Of a stretch of DNA of 48,477 bases, positions 1 through 12,130 are shown in pieces. Position 1 is the stretch's first letter. Every line of letters begins with the position of its first letter. This stretch comes from Gnetum montanum (Eukaryota > Streptophyta > Gnetopsida > Gnetales > Gnetaceae). Where the stretch lies: assembly GCA_015680685.1 (NCBI GenBank), contig MNCI01036469.1:150080-198556 (forward strand), written 5' to 3'. Under the pieces are notes generated by a model. That model was not told the DNA's origin and did no database searches. It saw only the letters and a program-made list of their open reading frames with translations. The translations under genes and the position numbers were made by a program.

Positions 1-341
1 GAGGAAGCACTTGGAATGGAGCAGCGCTGAAGCAGCTATGCAAGGAGCAGAATTGATAATGCGCTTACGGATGGACAACGGAAGGTGTAATCTAGGCGTT
101 GACAGCAACAAGACTCTTCTCTCTTCTTCTCTTCTATTCTCTCTCCTCTTTTCTCTCAGCTACCAAGTGTGGCCTGATGTCATTGTAATAAGGTGTTCAC
201 CCTTGTTGTCATGAACACCAATCTTGTCAAGTCTTGTAATAATGAACCGTTCACATGTCATTCCATTAGTTCCATTCCCCTTAATAATCCCATACCTACC
301 TGATATTATTGTAAGGACTTGAGGACAAGTTTTCATTCAGT
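1..341 (+). mobile_element. 3' internal end of a Ty3/gypsy element
   Basis: No intact coding region is seen. A CT-rich tract at about 115-160 is followed by a stretch ending in 'gaggacaagttttcattcag', the kind of sequence found just before the polypurine tract in plant Athila/Tat elements. It leads directly into a polypurine tract and an LTR start, so this is read as the 3' untranslated end of an element whose body lies left of the window. A 67-codon open frame at 11-214 has no recognisable content and is probably chance. Confidence 0.6.
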
Positions 342-351
342 CATGGGGGTA
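342..351 (+). other. Polypurine tract of gypsy element
   Basis: The short sequence catgggggta lies directly before an LTR that begins TGATGAGAC. This is the expected place and composition for plus-strand priming. The equivalent tract occurs in reverse orientation at 44152-44162 before another LTR of the same family. Confidence 0.65.
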
Positions 352-1740
352 TGATGAGACATGAATTTCACAAGCCGCGATATCGCGTCCGACGCGATAT
401 CACATCCCCTGCGATATCGCGTACGCGATATCGCAGTCCACCACCAAATCTATAAATAAGAGGCGGCACTCCCCTCATTTCCCATCCTAGGCGTAAAGTA
501 GCAAAGCTCTGGTGGATTGATCACCCCAGAGATAGAATATTTTCCATGTGCCTGCAGTAGGAGTCCCCCAAGTGAACAGTTCTTTATTCGAGTAGCTTTC
601 TACCTGAACGCAAGTTGTGTACGGAAATAAAAATGAGCTTTGTGGGTAAACCTTGCAGTGCATGGATAGGTTTAATTAATGTTAATTAATGTTATTTATT
701 GCTTTCCTAGTAAACTCAAGGAGAAGTAGTCTGTTACCATTTTGGCATTAATTCTTTGACTATTCATTTTAACCACCTAAAACATAAGTTCAAAAGATTG
801 AATTGAGGCTATTAATATTCATTTTGAAGATCATTTTCAACATGATGATTAATTCATCAAGCTTGCTAGAAAACTAAGAATACTTTGAGCACTTTTATAC
901 TCTACATTTCTCTTTCCTTAGCAAAGTTAATTCCTACATTTTTCCAAGGCTGAAAGTTCAAACTTATGGTAGTTGCAAGTTACATAAAATTGAATTCTCT
1001 TTCCCCTTTTATGAGACACGAATTGCACAGGCCGCGATATCGCGTATGCGATATAGCGGTCCGTCGCCAAATCTATAAATAAGAGGTGGCACTTCCCTCA
1101 TTTCTCATCCTAGGCGTAAAGTAGCGAAGCTCTGGCGGATTGATCACCCCAGAGATAGAATATTTTCCATGTGCCCGCAGTAGGAGTCCCCCAAGTGAAC
1201 GGTTCTTTATTCGAGCAGCTTTGTACCTGAACGCAAGTTGCGTACGGCAATAAAGATGAGCTTTGTGGATAAACCTTGTAGTGCATGGATAGGTTTAATT
1301 AATGTTATTTATTGCTTTCCTAGTAACGCGGCATGAGTACGACTTGGTTACGAGNTGACTGCTTCGAGCACGTGCGTTACGTGTGGTAATCCCAGTAACA
1401 ATTAGCGTTTGGTAGCCACAGTTGCACAATTCAGGGTGTGTACGGCAAGTGGGAATGGATGCTGATGCTAGGACTTAGTGTTGTAGTTAGAATTAGTTTT
1501 AGTCTCTCAACCCTTCACCGTTAGCATAGGAGATAAACTGTAAAATACCAAAAAAATCATATACCTCAGACTTGCTTAACCATACACCGTGACACATACA
1601 AGCAAGCCTAGGAAGACAACGACTAATTAACCCCAAGTGTTCCTTATGGCGTTAGGCATTTAGTCTGTGGAGTTCGACCGGATCACGCATGCTACGCTTG
1701 TTTCGTATGATTGAGTGTAGGGGTACCTTGCCACTCATCA
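352..1740 (+). mobile_element. 3' LTR of gypsy family A, internally duplicated
   Basis: The LTR begins TGATGAGAC at 352 and ends CTCATCA at 1740, matching the TGATGA...TCATCA ends of sister copies at 37184-38060 and 43277-44151. The U3-R part is present twice: 352-713 and again from about 1010. About 296 bp of unrelated AT-rich sequence separates them. Each half has a palindromic GATATC cluster (373-435; 1032-1058), a TATA box (TATAAATA near 451 and 1073) and an AATAAA/ATAAAGATGAG-type signal. No primer site follows 1740, so this is a 3' (or solo) LTR. A single N sits at 1355 where the sequence departs from the sister copies. Confidence 0.8.
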
Positions 1741-2120
1741 CCCTTCTTTTGGAAGCATTCAATTCTCCCTATTGGAGAACTCTTTAGCTTCAATTGGAGC
1801 TTTACCCTTCCTTCCTATTATAGAATTGTAATGTTATCATTATTTGCTGATGTTAATTGATTGTCACTTGATGAAAAGAATTACATTTCTTCTCCATTTC
1901 ATTGATGTTGTTTTCTTATCATCTTTACATATCTCTGAAAATCCAAATTTTACTTATCTTTTAAGTACTTCCCTCTATCTTCCCATGTGCTCACAACACT
2001 TGTTGTAAGTCCTGTAAGTCCTTATTCAATTTGGGTTATTTATGGACTATTTAAGTCCATTTGAACTTTTCTTATATTTCACAAATGTGGAAATGTTTGT
2101 TCTTAGAAGAACAATTTTTT
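1741..2120. other. Unassigned AT-rich spacer
   Basis: This is the flank of the LTR ending at 1740. I see no open frame, RNA or repeat in it. It may be the leader of the copia remnant that follows. Confidence 0.4.
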
Positions 2121-5000
2121 AAGAATAGGTTTTATGATAGCACACCAAGTGGCAAAGACTATGAAAGATTTAAACTTCAATGATAGCAACAATGACTTTG
2201 CAACATTTTTGTGTCATCTTAATAGAAAACGGTCAATATCTTCTAGATTTAACAATTAAGATTATGTTAGACTAGTGAGTGACCAAATTGATTGTGAAGA
2301 TTTTGCTACATGTAAAGTTGATTGTTGGATCATGGATATGATAGCAATTCAACACATGACTCCTAGAGAAGACTTGTTTTGCAAATTGAATAGAAAGTAT
2401 TGTGAATTAGTCAAGATGATAGATACAATCTCACAACAAATTAAAAGAATAGGAAATGTGCCCATGAAACCTTCCATTGAAGCAACAAATAGGAAGGTGG
2501 ATTTTATGAAGAGTGACATGAAGTAACTCATAGGATAGTTACAAGGCAAGCTTATGTACTTGAATGATAGAGTACTAAAGATGAAGAATTATGAACTATT
2601 TTGCAAGTTTGTAGATTTTTCATACTATTACATGGTTGTTGAGTTGCATAGCTCAATATAGCTCTATTACTTGGTAGTTGAGTTGCAAATTCCAACAAAG
2701 CTCTATTAAGAAGCATTTTGGCATGCTAGAGTAGGAAATTTTTCTTTAAAAAGGATTTTTAGAATTACAAAAATTTTAAAAGATATGTAGACTTAATTAT
2801 GTTGCAAAGGTTCTACAATTGAAGACTTTACAATTGGAGGTTTCCATCATGGAAAAAATAACAAGATATTCATTGAGGAGGAGCAACAGATAGTCTAGAA
2901 GAAAATTGGAGTGGGTACACTATAATGAGTGTGGGCCAACGGCTATAGTGACACTTTGAGGAAATTGTTATTTAATATTTACCAACAACTATATCAAAAA
3001 TTATGGATTAAATGGTTCAAATACAAATCATATTTCTTTGTTTCCTTTCAATCTTGGAAAGCTTTCGTCATCAAGATAATGCTTACAAATAATACAAGGG
3101 AATATGTCTCCAAAGAATTAAAAGACTTTTTTGAAAAAGGGACACCGCAATAGAATGGCTTGGTAGAATGAATGAACATAATTATTAAAATATGATTGTA
3201 ACACAATGTACAATCATCTTGTAACTATTTAAGATTGTTCATAATCACTTATAAACAAATTGTAACAAAAGGTTGTGATTCATATAGCACAAATCATCAC
3301 AACACTATCTATGGAACATAAGCAACTATCAATTAATCATGAAGAAGCAACAAGAAGAAGAGATGTGGTAAGTAATAATAAGAGATTAAGAAGACAATAT
3401 TTGCAAGAAACAATGAATAATAAGAGAAGATACAAGACATAGCAGCTTATAGAAGACAATCAAAATAAGAACCACAAGTAACCAAAGGTACATGTCCAAA
3501 ATAATGGAAGCAATCTACAATAAGAAGGATAATGAAACAAAGAAGTCTTTATGACCTATATAATTCATAATGATGATCCAAGAACCAAAAGGTTATCAAG
3601 TGAATCATGAAAAGACAGAAGTGAAGAAGGATCTAGTTTCCTTAATAGAAAGAGAAGATCCAAGGTGAGTAATTCATAATCTAGTCTATTTATTAAATAA
3701 GAAGAGAAGACAATCTAGAAGGTTACGATAGAGTAAAGAGAATGACTATGAAGAGGGATAGGCTATGAATGAGGTAGTAGTCTATAACAAGCAAAGTTTT
3801 GCATTGCTGAAGGAGTTCATGAGGGCCTAGCCCACATAAGATTGACCACCAAGGAAAATTCCAAAAAGGCCTATCATGAGTAAGAAGAAAATGCAGATAT
3901 CATAAAGATATAGCCAAAGAAGAAGATGATGATGATGAAGATGTTACAAGAAAAGGTTCGTAATGATTTTTCCATATATTAAGAGTGACTACAAAATATC
4001 AATGATACAATTACGAAAGATGTATAATGATGAGTTTGTTTAATCAATGAACCATGTGTTAGGTTTTCTTATAACTTAAATGATCCTTTTGTAATTAGAG
4101 TCATCAAAAAGATGTAAAACCAAACTCTAACAATAATTCTTCTTAATATGATCAAATCAATGTTAGTATGTAAGAAGATACCTACTTATTTGTGGAAAGA
4201 AGAACTAGACATAATTGTCCAAGTCAACACTAATCTCTCAAGAAAACACAAAAAAGCATTTAATGAAAGGTGAAAAAGTTTTGGAATTTTTTATTAATAT
4301 TGCTATGCATTTATCTTGATTAAGTACTGAAATAGATTGCAAGCATGTGTAACCTAGACTTTTCAGTACGTATGCACACACAAAGTGCTATTTGGTATTC
4401 TTTTCATGGTAGTCGTAGATTGTGATCTCTTGAGATGTCATCTTCACAAATATGAAGAAGTTCCACATATTGGATGATAGAGTCAAAACCCATTAGTTGA
4501 AGAGCAATGATCAAACTTTGGATGATAAACATGTAGATATTATAGTCTTTGTAGTGGGAGTGACCCTTTAAATATGGTGACTTTTTAACAAATCCTGGAA
4601 TCTCCAAAAAGGTAGGTGTACCAATTGCAAAACAACAACAAATTGCACTAGGTTGGTAACATGATTAACAAGAACCACTACCTACACAAGTTCAATGACC
4701 ATAACAGCATGAAGTGTAGGGCTTGCATTCTAATTTTAATGAAGATGATAATGCATATATTCCTTAAAACTCCACAAGCATGGAATGTTGTGAAGCCTGT
4801 TAGCTTCTAAAGGATTGTAAACCAAATGAAGCTTGCAAGATTGACACTTGTAGTTGAAATAAAACTCATCAAGTGAGGAAGAAATATGAAACAAAACTTG
4901 TAGAAATCTTCACAAAGCTATTTGGTAGAATGAAGTTTGAATAGTTCTAAGATTGGCTAGGACTAAGAAACTTCTCATTTGGATGATTGGCTACTTAGTA
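2121..5000 (+). pseudogene. Ty1/copia retrotransposon remnant (protease, integrase, RNase H pieces)
   Basis: Degenerate polyprotein of a plant copia element, with domains in the expected order. Near 2317-2385 is the pre-integrase protease signature: WIMD followed by HMTPREDLF. The catalytic DSG has become DMI, so the enzyme site is lost. At 2713-2755 the WHAR/GxFSLKR type integrase start is readable. At 3076-3175 the integrase core survives as TNNTREYVSKELKDFFEKG and then TPQ-NGLVE-MN, with a stop in place of Q and a deletion between the two blocks. At about 4899-4990 the RNase H tail is recognisable (EIFTKLFGRMKFE, then DWLGL). The stretch 3200-4890 is purine-rich and too degraded to assign, so the reverse transcriptase is not visible. 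Stops and frameshifts are many; it cannot be functional. Confidence 0.8.
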
Positions 5001-5135
5001 GAATTAAGGCTACTTGAACTACTAGTACTAGTTTTTTAGGATGCATTTACAATTTGCATGAAGTTTACCTCCAAGTACTTCAGATTTGCCAAAAATTATT
5101 TATTTTCATGTCATTTATTATAGTCCCAAAATCCA

Positions 5136-5420
5136 TCCAAACTTGTTGGGGCTATTGACTTATCTAAATTACCTCACTAGGTATGGCACTTTTAGTGGGT
5201 GGGTTCCACTTTGTTATTACCAAGAAACTATAACTCTAAAAAAACTCTAACCCTAAAATAACCTATAAAGGTGCTTCCTCTCACATTGTGTGATGTATTA
5301 AATGAATTATTTGAATGCATTTCTTTTGCATTGTTTCTATTGCATGTTACACATGCACATATTTTTCTTATTTCTCTTGTGTTAGATTTAGGCATTTGCA
5401 CCTAGAAGGATGAAAATCTC
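5136..5420 (+). mobile_element. Possible 3' LTR of the copia remnant
   Basis: A TGTTGGGGCTATTGA-like start about 150 bp after the copia RNase H end, followed by a TATA-like CCTATAAAGG at 5261, fits a copia 3' LTR. No second copy is seen in the window to confirm its limits, so boundaries are guesses. Confidence 0.35.
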
Positions 5421-5980
5421 ATTTTTATTATTCTTAACTTGGTTTAGAGATAATTTATTTTAGCATCATCTACCCTTCCAAGTACCAAAAATAATACTAA
5501 GATGTTTTCACATTGTAAATATATAATATAATACCCCATAACCTATGCTAGGCTAGAAGGTGTTACGTGGAAACCAATGCAATGTTAAGGCTGAAAATAA
5601 AATGGAAATAACATATACAAGAAAAGAAAACTTAAAACCAACCATCTACCAAATGTTTACATGAAAAGTAAATAGATTCCAGAGGTTAAAAACCAATGAT
5701 TCTTTAATTATAGTAAAACAACTTTAACAATAGCCCTTGAAATACTAGAAATCTATCCTATATACTACTGAGTTGAACAAACCTACATGCCTATGAAAGG
5801 ATACCAAAACATGATCATTGCCAAAATAACAATTGCATAGGACTTCTAATTGTGAGCCAAAATATAAAAGCAAGAAACTTTATTGCCAAAAAAAGCTTGA
5901 TTTCCCTAAATGGCCTATTGTGAAATAGGAACCTTGATTCCCCTAAATTATGTATGTTTCCCTTGCGAGCTTCAGAAGAT
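5421..5980. other. AT-rich sequence, nothing recognised
   Basis: I see no coding frame longer than background, no tandem repeat and no RNA-like element here. Confidence 0.4.
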
Positions 5981-5981
5981 G

Positions 5982-6510
5982 TTAGCTACATTGACGTCCC
6001 TTTCTATCCCCAAGAAAAAAGCATGACATGCCAACCCATTGTAATAAAAAGCTCCGATAGTTGCTAATTTTGCTTGAAAATAATGCAATTGGACTTAAAG
6101 GTGGGAGTTTGTCCCATGCTAAAAACCACTTCCCTCCAAAGTTGACATGTGGTGAGTAACATGATCTGAGGAGTAGGAAGCGATATAGCCTGAAAAATAA
6201 GATGTTTCCTAGCCTTCCAAATGACACATACTAAGATTGTTTAAAACCTATCTCTTTATAATTCTCATTTTCTAGGAATGTTTATGATCACTTAGACTTG
6301 GTGGCTATGCCTATAAGTATATTAGGGTGTTTTTTTGTCTCAGGCACCATATTATTGCAAAGGGTGCAGTGCTTAGGAATGGCGAGATGAAATGTATTAA
6401 GAGTGTAAATGTAGGAATGACATTTCTCATTTTGGCCAAGAGGCCAACTACCATTCCTATCCAAGAGAGTCCTCCTTGGTCATGATAAAATAGTTTTATT
6501 ATCATAACAG
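5982..6510 (-). pseudogene. Possible LINE ORF2 3' tail (zf-RVT-like)
   Basis: Reading the minus strand, about 6330-6385 gives a CTLCNN...PET..H pattern like the zinc-binding zf-RVT domain at the C-terminus of plant LINE polyproteins. About 120 bp further on, near 6200-6240, is VCVIWKARKHLIF, resembling the WkaRN motif that follows that domain. The pieces are in different frames and no reverse transcriptase precedes them, so this is a suggestive fragment only. Two short open frames on this strand (5982-6227, 6311-6505) are not otherwise recognisable. Confidence 0.35.
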
Positions 6511-6681
6511 TGAGAGGGATCTCTCTTGGTTATAGTTTTTTTCTCTTGTTGTAATAGCTAAGGAAGAGCTTTATTGGCAAGAGGCCAACTACCAGTTGGC
6601 TGAACTTTGTCATAGTAAATAAATAATTATTTTCATAATGTTGGACTAAGAGATAAACATTTTCACATGAATTATTATTAT

Positions 6682-7195
6682 TATCACATCCCCATTACCA
6701 AATGGTGTTGCTATATAACAAAGATGGTGTCTTTGCATGACAAATTTTTTATTAAAATATGAAAAGGGAAAGTTGTAATTAAGACTCAAAAAAGTGCATG
6801 GTAATAATGGGCATGTCTCTTGAGGTGACATTTGGGGGTTTGACATAAGGTATTTATACCCGGGCATTACAGGTCATATCAACATGAAGTTGCGGAGCTA
6901 GTAAAGAAAAGTAACAAGTGGTGGGTGAAGTGGAACATGTAGGTCATTGGCCATCCCTTCTAGCCCATTGTAGGCCTAACTATGGTGGTAGTACTAGATA
7001 GCCTCTAAGGAATTGATACCAAAGGAAGATAACCCCAAGCAATCCTTAGAGCATGACCCAGATACAATATTTCATATTAATAAAGTGTTCCTTTTCATTT
7101 TCCTATTGCGTTTTCCCTATTATTTTCTTTATGCATAATATCAAATGTAATGTATATTTGGCATTTACCATGACATCTGGGAAGGGAATGTCATA
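6682..7195 (+). mobile_element. 5' LTR of element B
   Basis: About 514 bp that aligns end to end with 11621-12130 in the same orientation, by eye at roughly 80-85% identity. The start TATCACATCCCC corresponds to TGTCATGCCCCC in the partner. Both end in a GATGTCA-type terminus. It has a TATA-like tatttata near 6851 and an attaataaag signal near 7078. A primer site follows directly, which makes this the 5' LTR. Confidence 0.85.
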
Positions 7196-7210
7196 TTTGG
7201 TATTAGAGAA
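7196..7210 (+). other. Primer binding site, tRNA-iMet type
   Basis: Directly after the LTR end is ttggtattagag, one transition away from the common plant primer site TTGGTATCAGAG, complementary to the 3' end of initiator tRNA-Met. Confidence 0.75.
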
Positions 7211-8474
7211 AACCACAACCCAAGGGCTTATTACAATTAGAGGATGAACCATGGAACCATGACCTAGGGAGAACCATGGACCACCACCTGATGTGTCTTA
7301 TGTCCAAGATGATCCATGTAAGCCAAAAGATACCTTTCTAGCAATTTTTATAAACAATTGAGTTTGGACCACACATCTACAAGAGAACCATGAATGCATA
7401 TAATGTTCAACATGAACCCCACCAACTAATAAGATTCCTTCTTAGTAACTTTCATGGATATTACTAACTAGGAGGTTTTGTTATGCTTCAACAAGGTACT
7501 TCAATTACAAGAGACATTGTTAAGACAAAGATGCACTAGTCCAGATAATGTTTATCCATCTTGTAGTATTATTAGAATGTTAATTGATTAAGGTTATTTT
7601 AAGTTCCTCCTAGGAGGCTAGTAACCATAGCATGAGTCTATCTTGTCTTACTTGGAACTTATTGTCTTTAAATACCTTACCCATGCAACTTGGCATTACT
7701 CATCCTTACTTAAGACCTACACATTGGTAAGTTTAAGGAGGTTAAACTAGCCATAAGATTATCTTGCCCCTGCTTAACCAGTAAGAGTTATTACAATGAG
7801 ACCCATAGGGAAACCAATACTTGGTGGGTAATGCTATGATGTTTTACTTTACCAACCTTCTTTTTAGCATCTCACTAGGGTATATGCAAGAAGATAGGTT
7901 TATATCATACTTGAAAAATTGTAAAGGTATATGTGGTATATTTTAGTTTAAGAGTTAATATATTATTTATAATTAAAATCCAAGTCATTTATAGGTCATC
8001 ATGTCACCTATATGTTAGGTTAGGAATGTCAATTTGACAAAATGAACTATTTTGGTCTTTTCAAATCCTTAAAATCCAAGTTAGCTTTTGGACCTTGAAA
8101 CCATGCCCAATGCATAGCACTCATTGAGACGATTCCAATGGTACTAATTTCATCCTAAATGGACTTGTGGTTTGGAAGATATTAGTATTAAAATTTTCTT
8201 GTTATGCATACTTTATAAAAATGATAAATAAATAATTTTTTATTAAAATTCAAAAAATTCAAAAATTTTAAGTGCGATAATTAAACCTAGAACCTTCCCA
8301 TACCCAAACCAAACTTGTACCCTATCATCTCTCAAACCACCATGTTAGCCACCTAGGTGGGGTTGAATAAAATAATAATAATCAGTTAAAAAATTAATAA
8401 TAAAAAGTTGGGACTAGGAATTGAAACCATAACCTAAAACTTGGGAAGTTTACCAAGCCAAATTACCTTAGTTG

Positions 8475-8478
<4 letters not shown>

Positions 8479-8516
<38 letters not shown>
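8479..8516. repeat. (CA)19 microsatellite
   Basis: An uninterrupted run of 19 CA dinucleotides. It is the longest simple repeat in the window and lies inside element B. Confidence 0.95.
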
Positions 8517-8520
<4 letters not shown>

Positions 8521-9280
8521 GCTATTATAATAAAAATAAGAATTATAAAAATTATAAAAAATAAATATAACTAATTTTTTAGGGCTTTGTCCCTAACCTA
8601 GCTACTGTGGTTGGCTACAGTGTTAGCTAGGTGCACCATAAAAAGGTAGGCCATGTTGTAGTGCTAGCCAAATAGTCAGCCTCCTAGCACATGCTCCACG
8701 CATGGTTGCCACTAGTCGCCATTGATGTACATTGCCATCCATGGTTGCCCTTTTGCTTCATGCTCCATTTCCTGTCATGCAATACCCTCCCACTATTGTT
8801 GTGCACCATCACTACCACTTTATGCACTATTTACTACTACTACCATCATTGTTGTTATCTTTGCCTCTACCAACAGCTTCTTTGTTGCCTGCACCAAAAA
8901 AATCTACTAGGATTTTTTGCACACCGCAATGGCCAATAGCAATGTCAGTGCTATAGAATCCTACCTACCTTGGCCATCAACAACACTATGGTATGTTGAC
9001 TCCCACACCCACCATTGGCATTGCAACATCCTACCTCCATCGATAGTTGACAACGACTACTAGCACGACAGCATTTTGCCTCCTACGACAATTCTAGCAA
9101 TGTGAAAATTTCTGTTAAGTGACAAACATTTTAAATTTTTTCATTAGTTGATGGAAATTTTAAAAGAAAAACATCAAAAATGTTTTTTTTCAATTGATGA
9201 AAATTTTAGAAAAATACATCCAAAGTAAGGAAGGAAAAATTTAAATGAAAAAAGTGGTAAAATATGATAACTAGGTCAAA

Positions 9281-9387
9281 TTGAAAGTTTGATGCTAATC
9301 TGGGTAAAAATTTTGTAATTAAGCATGCTTATCCTAGAGTAGTGCTAGGATGGGTGACCTCTTAAGAAGTCTTGAATTTTTTACCCC
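9281..9387 (+). pseudogene. 5S rRNA-derived sequence (3' two thirds)
   Basis: The block at about 9318-9374 reads as plant 5S rRNA: ttaagcatgctt, then gagtagtgctaggatgggtg, then acctc..aagaagtc. Over about 56 compared positions roughly 44 agree with the plant 5S sequence I know, and most differences are transitions. It covers the internal control region: the box A/intermediate element area and box C (GGATGGGTGACC). The 5' third is only faintly similar (gatgctaatctggg) and the 3' end fades into ttaccccaag. It could be a decayed 5S gene copy, a 5S-derived SINE, or a Cassandra-type LTR, which carries a 5S sequence. I found no second copy in the window to prove a Cassandra LTR pair. Confidence 0.8.
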
Positions 9388-11605
9388 AAGTTTTAGACTT
9401 TAGAAGACATAACTTTCAATTATAGAGGTCTTTTTCAGTGAACAAAAAGTTGTTTCCAATGAATTTCAACCTTTTGGATGCAATCAAAAAATCAAATTAG
9501 TCCCACATAGCTTCAAAATTTAGTTTTTACTCATTGTCCAACATGATACCTCAAGATCCTCAAAGGTTTAATTTTAGCACAACTTAGGCATAAAATGTCT
9601 ATTTTTAACATATGAATAGTCATGTTTAATGATTTTATCCTTTTGAACTCAATGGTAAGGTCAGATTGATCATCTAGGTACCTGATAATTAGGTGATACC
9701 TTATACTATGCCTTAAGAGACCATAACTTAGACTGACTAACCATGCCTAACAATTTAATTTTTGGGACTAACAAATCTAATTTTTTTCGCCATCTTGGGC
9801 CTTAGGATTAGATACTTAGTATATGTTGATAGTTAGTCTTAGATTACTAACCCCTAGTGTATAATTAGTTACACTATCGGAGTTACTATTCTAATGGTGG
9901 GGGGTGTAGAAAGGTCGTTAAGAGTATAGGTAATGTAGCTCATTGTTACCAACCAAATAAACCAATTAGCTGGAGAACTAGTTGGTGAACAAGAATGGTT
10001 AAAAAGATGCATAGCAATTCAGATGTATACCAATTCAACCTGCAACTAGATCATGCAACAAAACATCATGGAGAATCATAATCTTGTTTCACCAAAGTAT
10101 ATCATATCCATGAAGGGAAATGATTCAATAGATAATCCAAGAACAAGAACAAACATTGCAACATATAAAATGCTTGTAATATCCCTAGCCAGTGAAAGAT
10201 AATATTCTCTATGTTCACCATGGCTCTTGAATTAACATGAGTATTAACGCCCACACATCCTAACGAAATTACAAGATTTGAATGTTGATGTTCTATGTCT
10301 ATAAGAAGTCTTACCATGGAAATTATTATATCAATTCTATTCAAATTTGGAAAAGATGGGATATAGAGGTACTTACAAATAGGTTCTTATGGAAGCCAAG
10401 TTTGAATTGGTATAAAGGTTTAAATGGAGATTATAAGATATGATCTTTGAAATTCCATAACTTCAAATCATGGGAAATAAATAATGCTCAAAAGTTTGAA
10501 GAAGTCACATAACTTTAACATTGATATTCAAAAGCCGCTCATCAATAAGACATGTATGTATGATCAACACACATTTAATTGTGAAATCAACATGTCCAAA
10601 TATTAGACTTTGTTAAGAAACATTTTCAATTTACTAGATTTTAAACAATAAGTTATTCCTAACCTATAATGATTTCAATCTATTGTCATTCATCTTATGT
10701 AGAGACTTTAATGCAAATTTTGAAAGTAGTATTTATCAATTCGTAAAATATGGATGTGTAAAAGAACCTTTAGAAGACAAACTCCATTTGAATAAGATGT
10801 TCCCATCAATACAACATGAAATTCCATTGACCAATGCATGTTTTGCCTACTTCAAACCTTCAATAAATAAGTTGGACCCTAAAATTCAAGAATAAATGAT
10901 GTTGATGGATAGTACTCATCAAGAATCACAATTCACCAATTACACTACTATGACTATTCAAGATAAGTCAACATCATTCTTCATCAAGACCCTAGCCTAC
11001 ATCTGGTATGATGGCCAATTCTTCCAAGTTATCAAGCTATTGGTTATAATTCACAAGTAAGAAATTGAGAAGTAATATTAAGCCCTACCATCCTAAACAA
11101 GGCCATTCGACAATATACTCCTTATGGCAAAACTACAACCACTTTCATTAATCTCCAAGGTTGATCAAGATTAGGGAGATTCTTAATATTACTTTTATTT
11201 ATAATATTCTTATTTTCTTCATTTTTTACTTTATATTTTAATTAGGTAGGTAAAATATCTTAGGGTAATACAATTTGGAAATAAGGATTTACCCTACCTT
11301 CACTTGGATAACTAGATATGTGTTACACTTTGTGTGACCATGGTTAGAATGGATGATTAGTGGTCCATGGACCTTTAATTTATCTCTTGTCATCACCTTA
11401 GAGGATGATGTAAGTATTGATAAAATAAGATTTAATTTTCATATACCCTTCTTATTTATATTTTTTTTTTGTAAAATAAGGAGAATATTAGGATATTCAA
11501 CCAAAGTCAAAAGGAGAAATCAAAGTATTATAGTATTGTAGTATTCAAGGAGCATTGAAGTTAGAAAAAATTATGAATGTGGACTCATTCAAGAATGAAC
11601 GAAAC

Positions 11606-11620
11606 GTAAGGGGGTTAAAT
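11606..11620 (+). other. Polypurine tract of element B
   Basis: gtaagggggttaaat lies directly before the second LTR (TGTCATGCCCCC). It is the expected plus-strand primer position and fixes the element's orientation. Confidence 0.7.
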
Positions 11621-12130
11621 TGTCATGCCCCCATTCTCAAGTGATTTCATTGCATAACAAAGACGGTATTTCTTCATAACAAAGATGGTAGTAAGATTTG
11701 AATGGGACAAGTTATAATTAAGACTTGAAATGACACATGGTAATAATGGGCATGTCTCTTGAGGTGACCTCTAGGGGTTTCACCTAAGGCATTTATCCTT
11801 AAGCATTAGAGGTTATATCAACATGTAGTTGCTAAGCTAGTAAATCTAACAAGTGCTAGATGAAGTGGGACATGTAGGTGATTGGCCATCCTTTCTAGCC
11901 AGTTGCAGACCTAACTGTGGTGGCAATGTTGGATAGCCTTTAAGGGATAGATGTTGAAAGAAGATAATCCCAAGAAAGCCTCAAAGCATGACCTAGATAC
12001 ATTATTCCACATTAATAAAGCATTCTTTTTTATTTTTCTTCTACATTTTCCTTGTTATTTTCTGTACACATAATGTCAAATGTAATGTATATCCAATATT
12101 TTCCATGACATCTGGGAATAGGATGTCACA
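11621..12130 (+). mobile_element. 3' LTR of element B
   Basis: About 510 bp, a direct repeat of 6682-7195. It starts TGTCATGCCCCC and ends GGATGTCACA, with canonical TG...CA ends. The bases flanking the pair are attat on the left and atatt on the right, so a perfect 5-bp target duplication is not preserved. Confidence 0.85.

Larger units (their letters stand above)
7211..11605 (+). mobile_element. Internal region of element B, no gag-pol visible
   Basis: About 4.4 kb between primer site and polypurine tract. I could not find gag, protease, reverse transcriptase or integrase motifs on either strand. The area holds a 19-copy CA microsatellite, a C/T-rich stretch at 8640-8960 where three frames are open at once, a 5S rRNA-like segment near 9.3 kb, and a 70-codon open frame at 10683-10895 without known relatives. 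Either the element is non-autonomous, or its coding part has decayed or been replaced by nested insertions. Confidence 0.55.

Noticed and set aside
3013-3030. ggttcaaatac as a tRNA T-arm
   Set aside because: No acceptor or anticodon arms pair around it, and it lies within the copia integrase coding relic.
8691-8956. Overlapping open frames rich in Cys, His and Leu
   Set aside because: All three plus-strand frames are open because the sequence is C/T-rich and low in stop triplets. None shows a domain.
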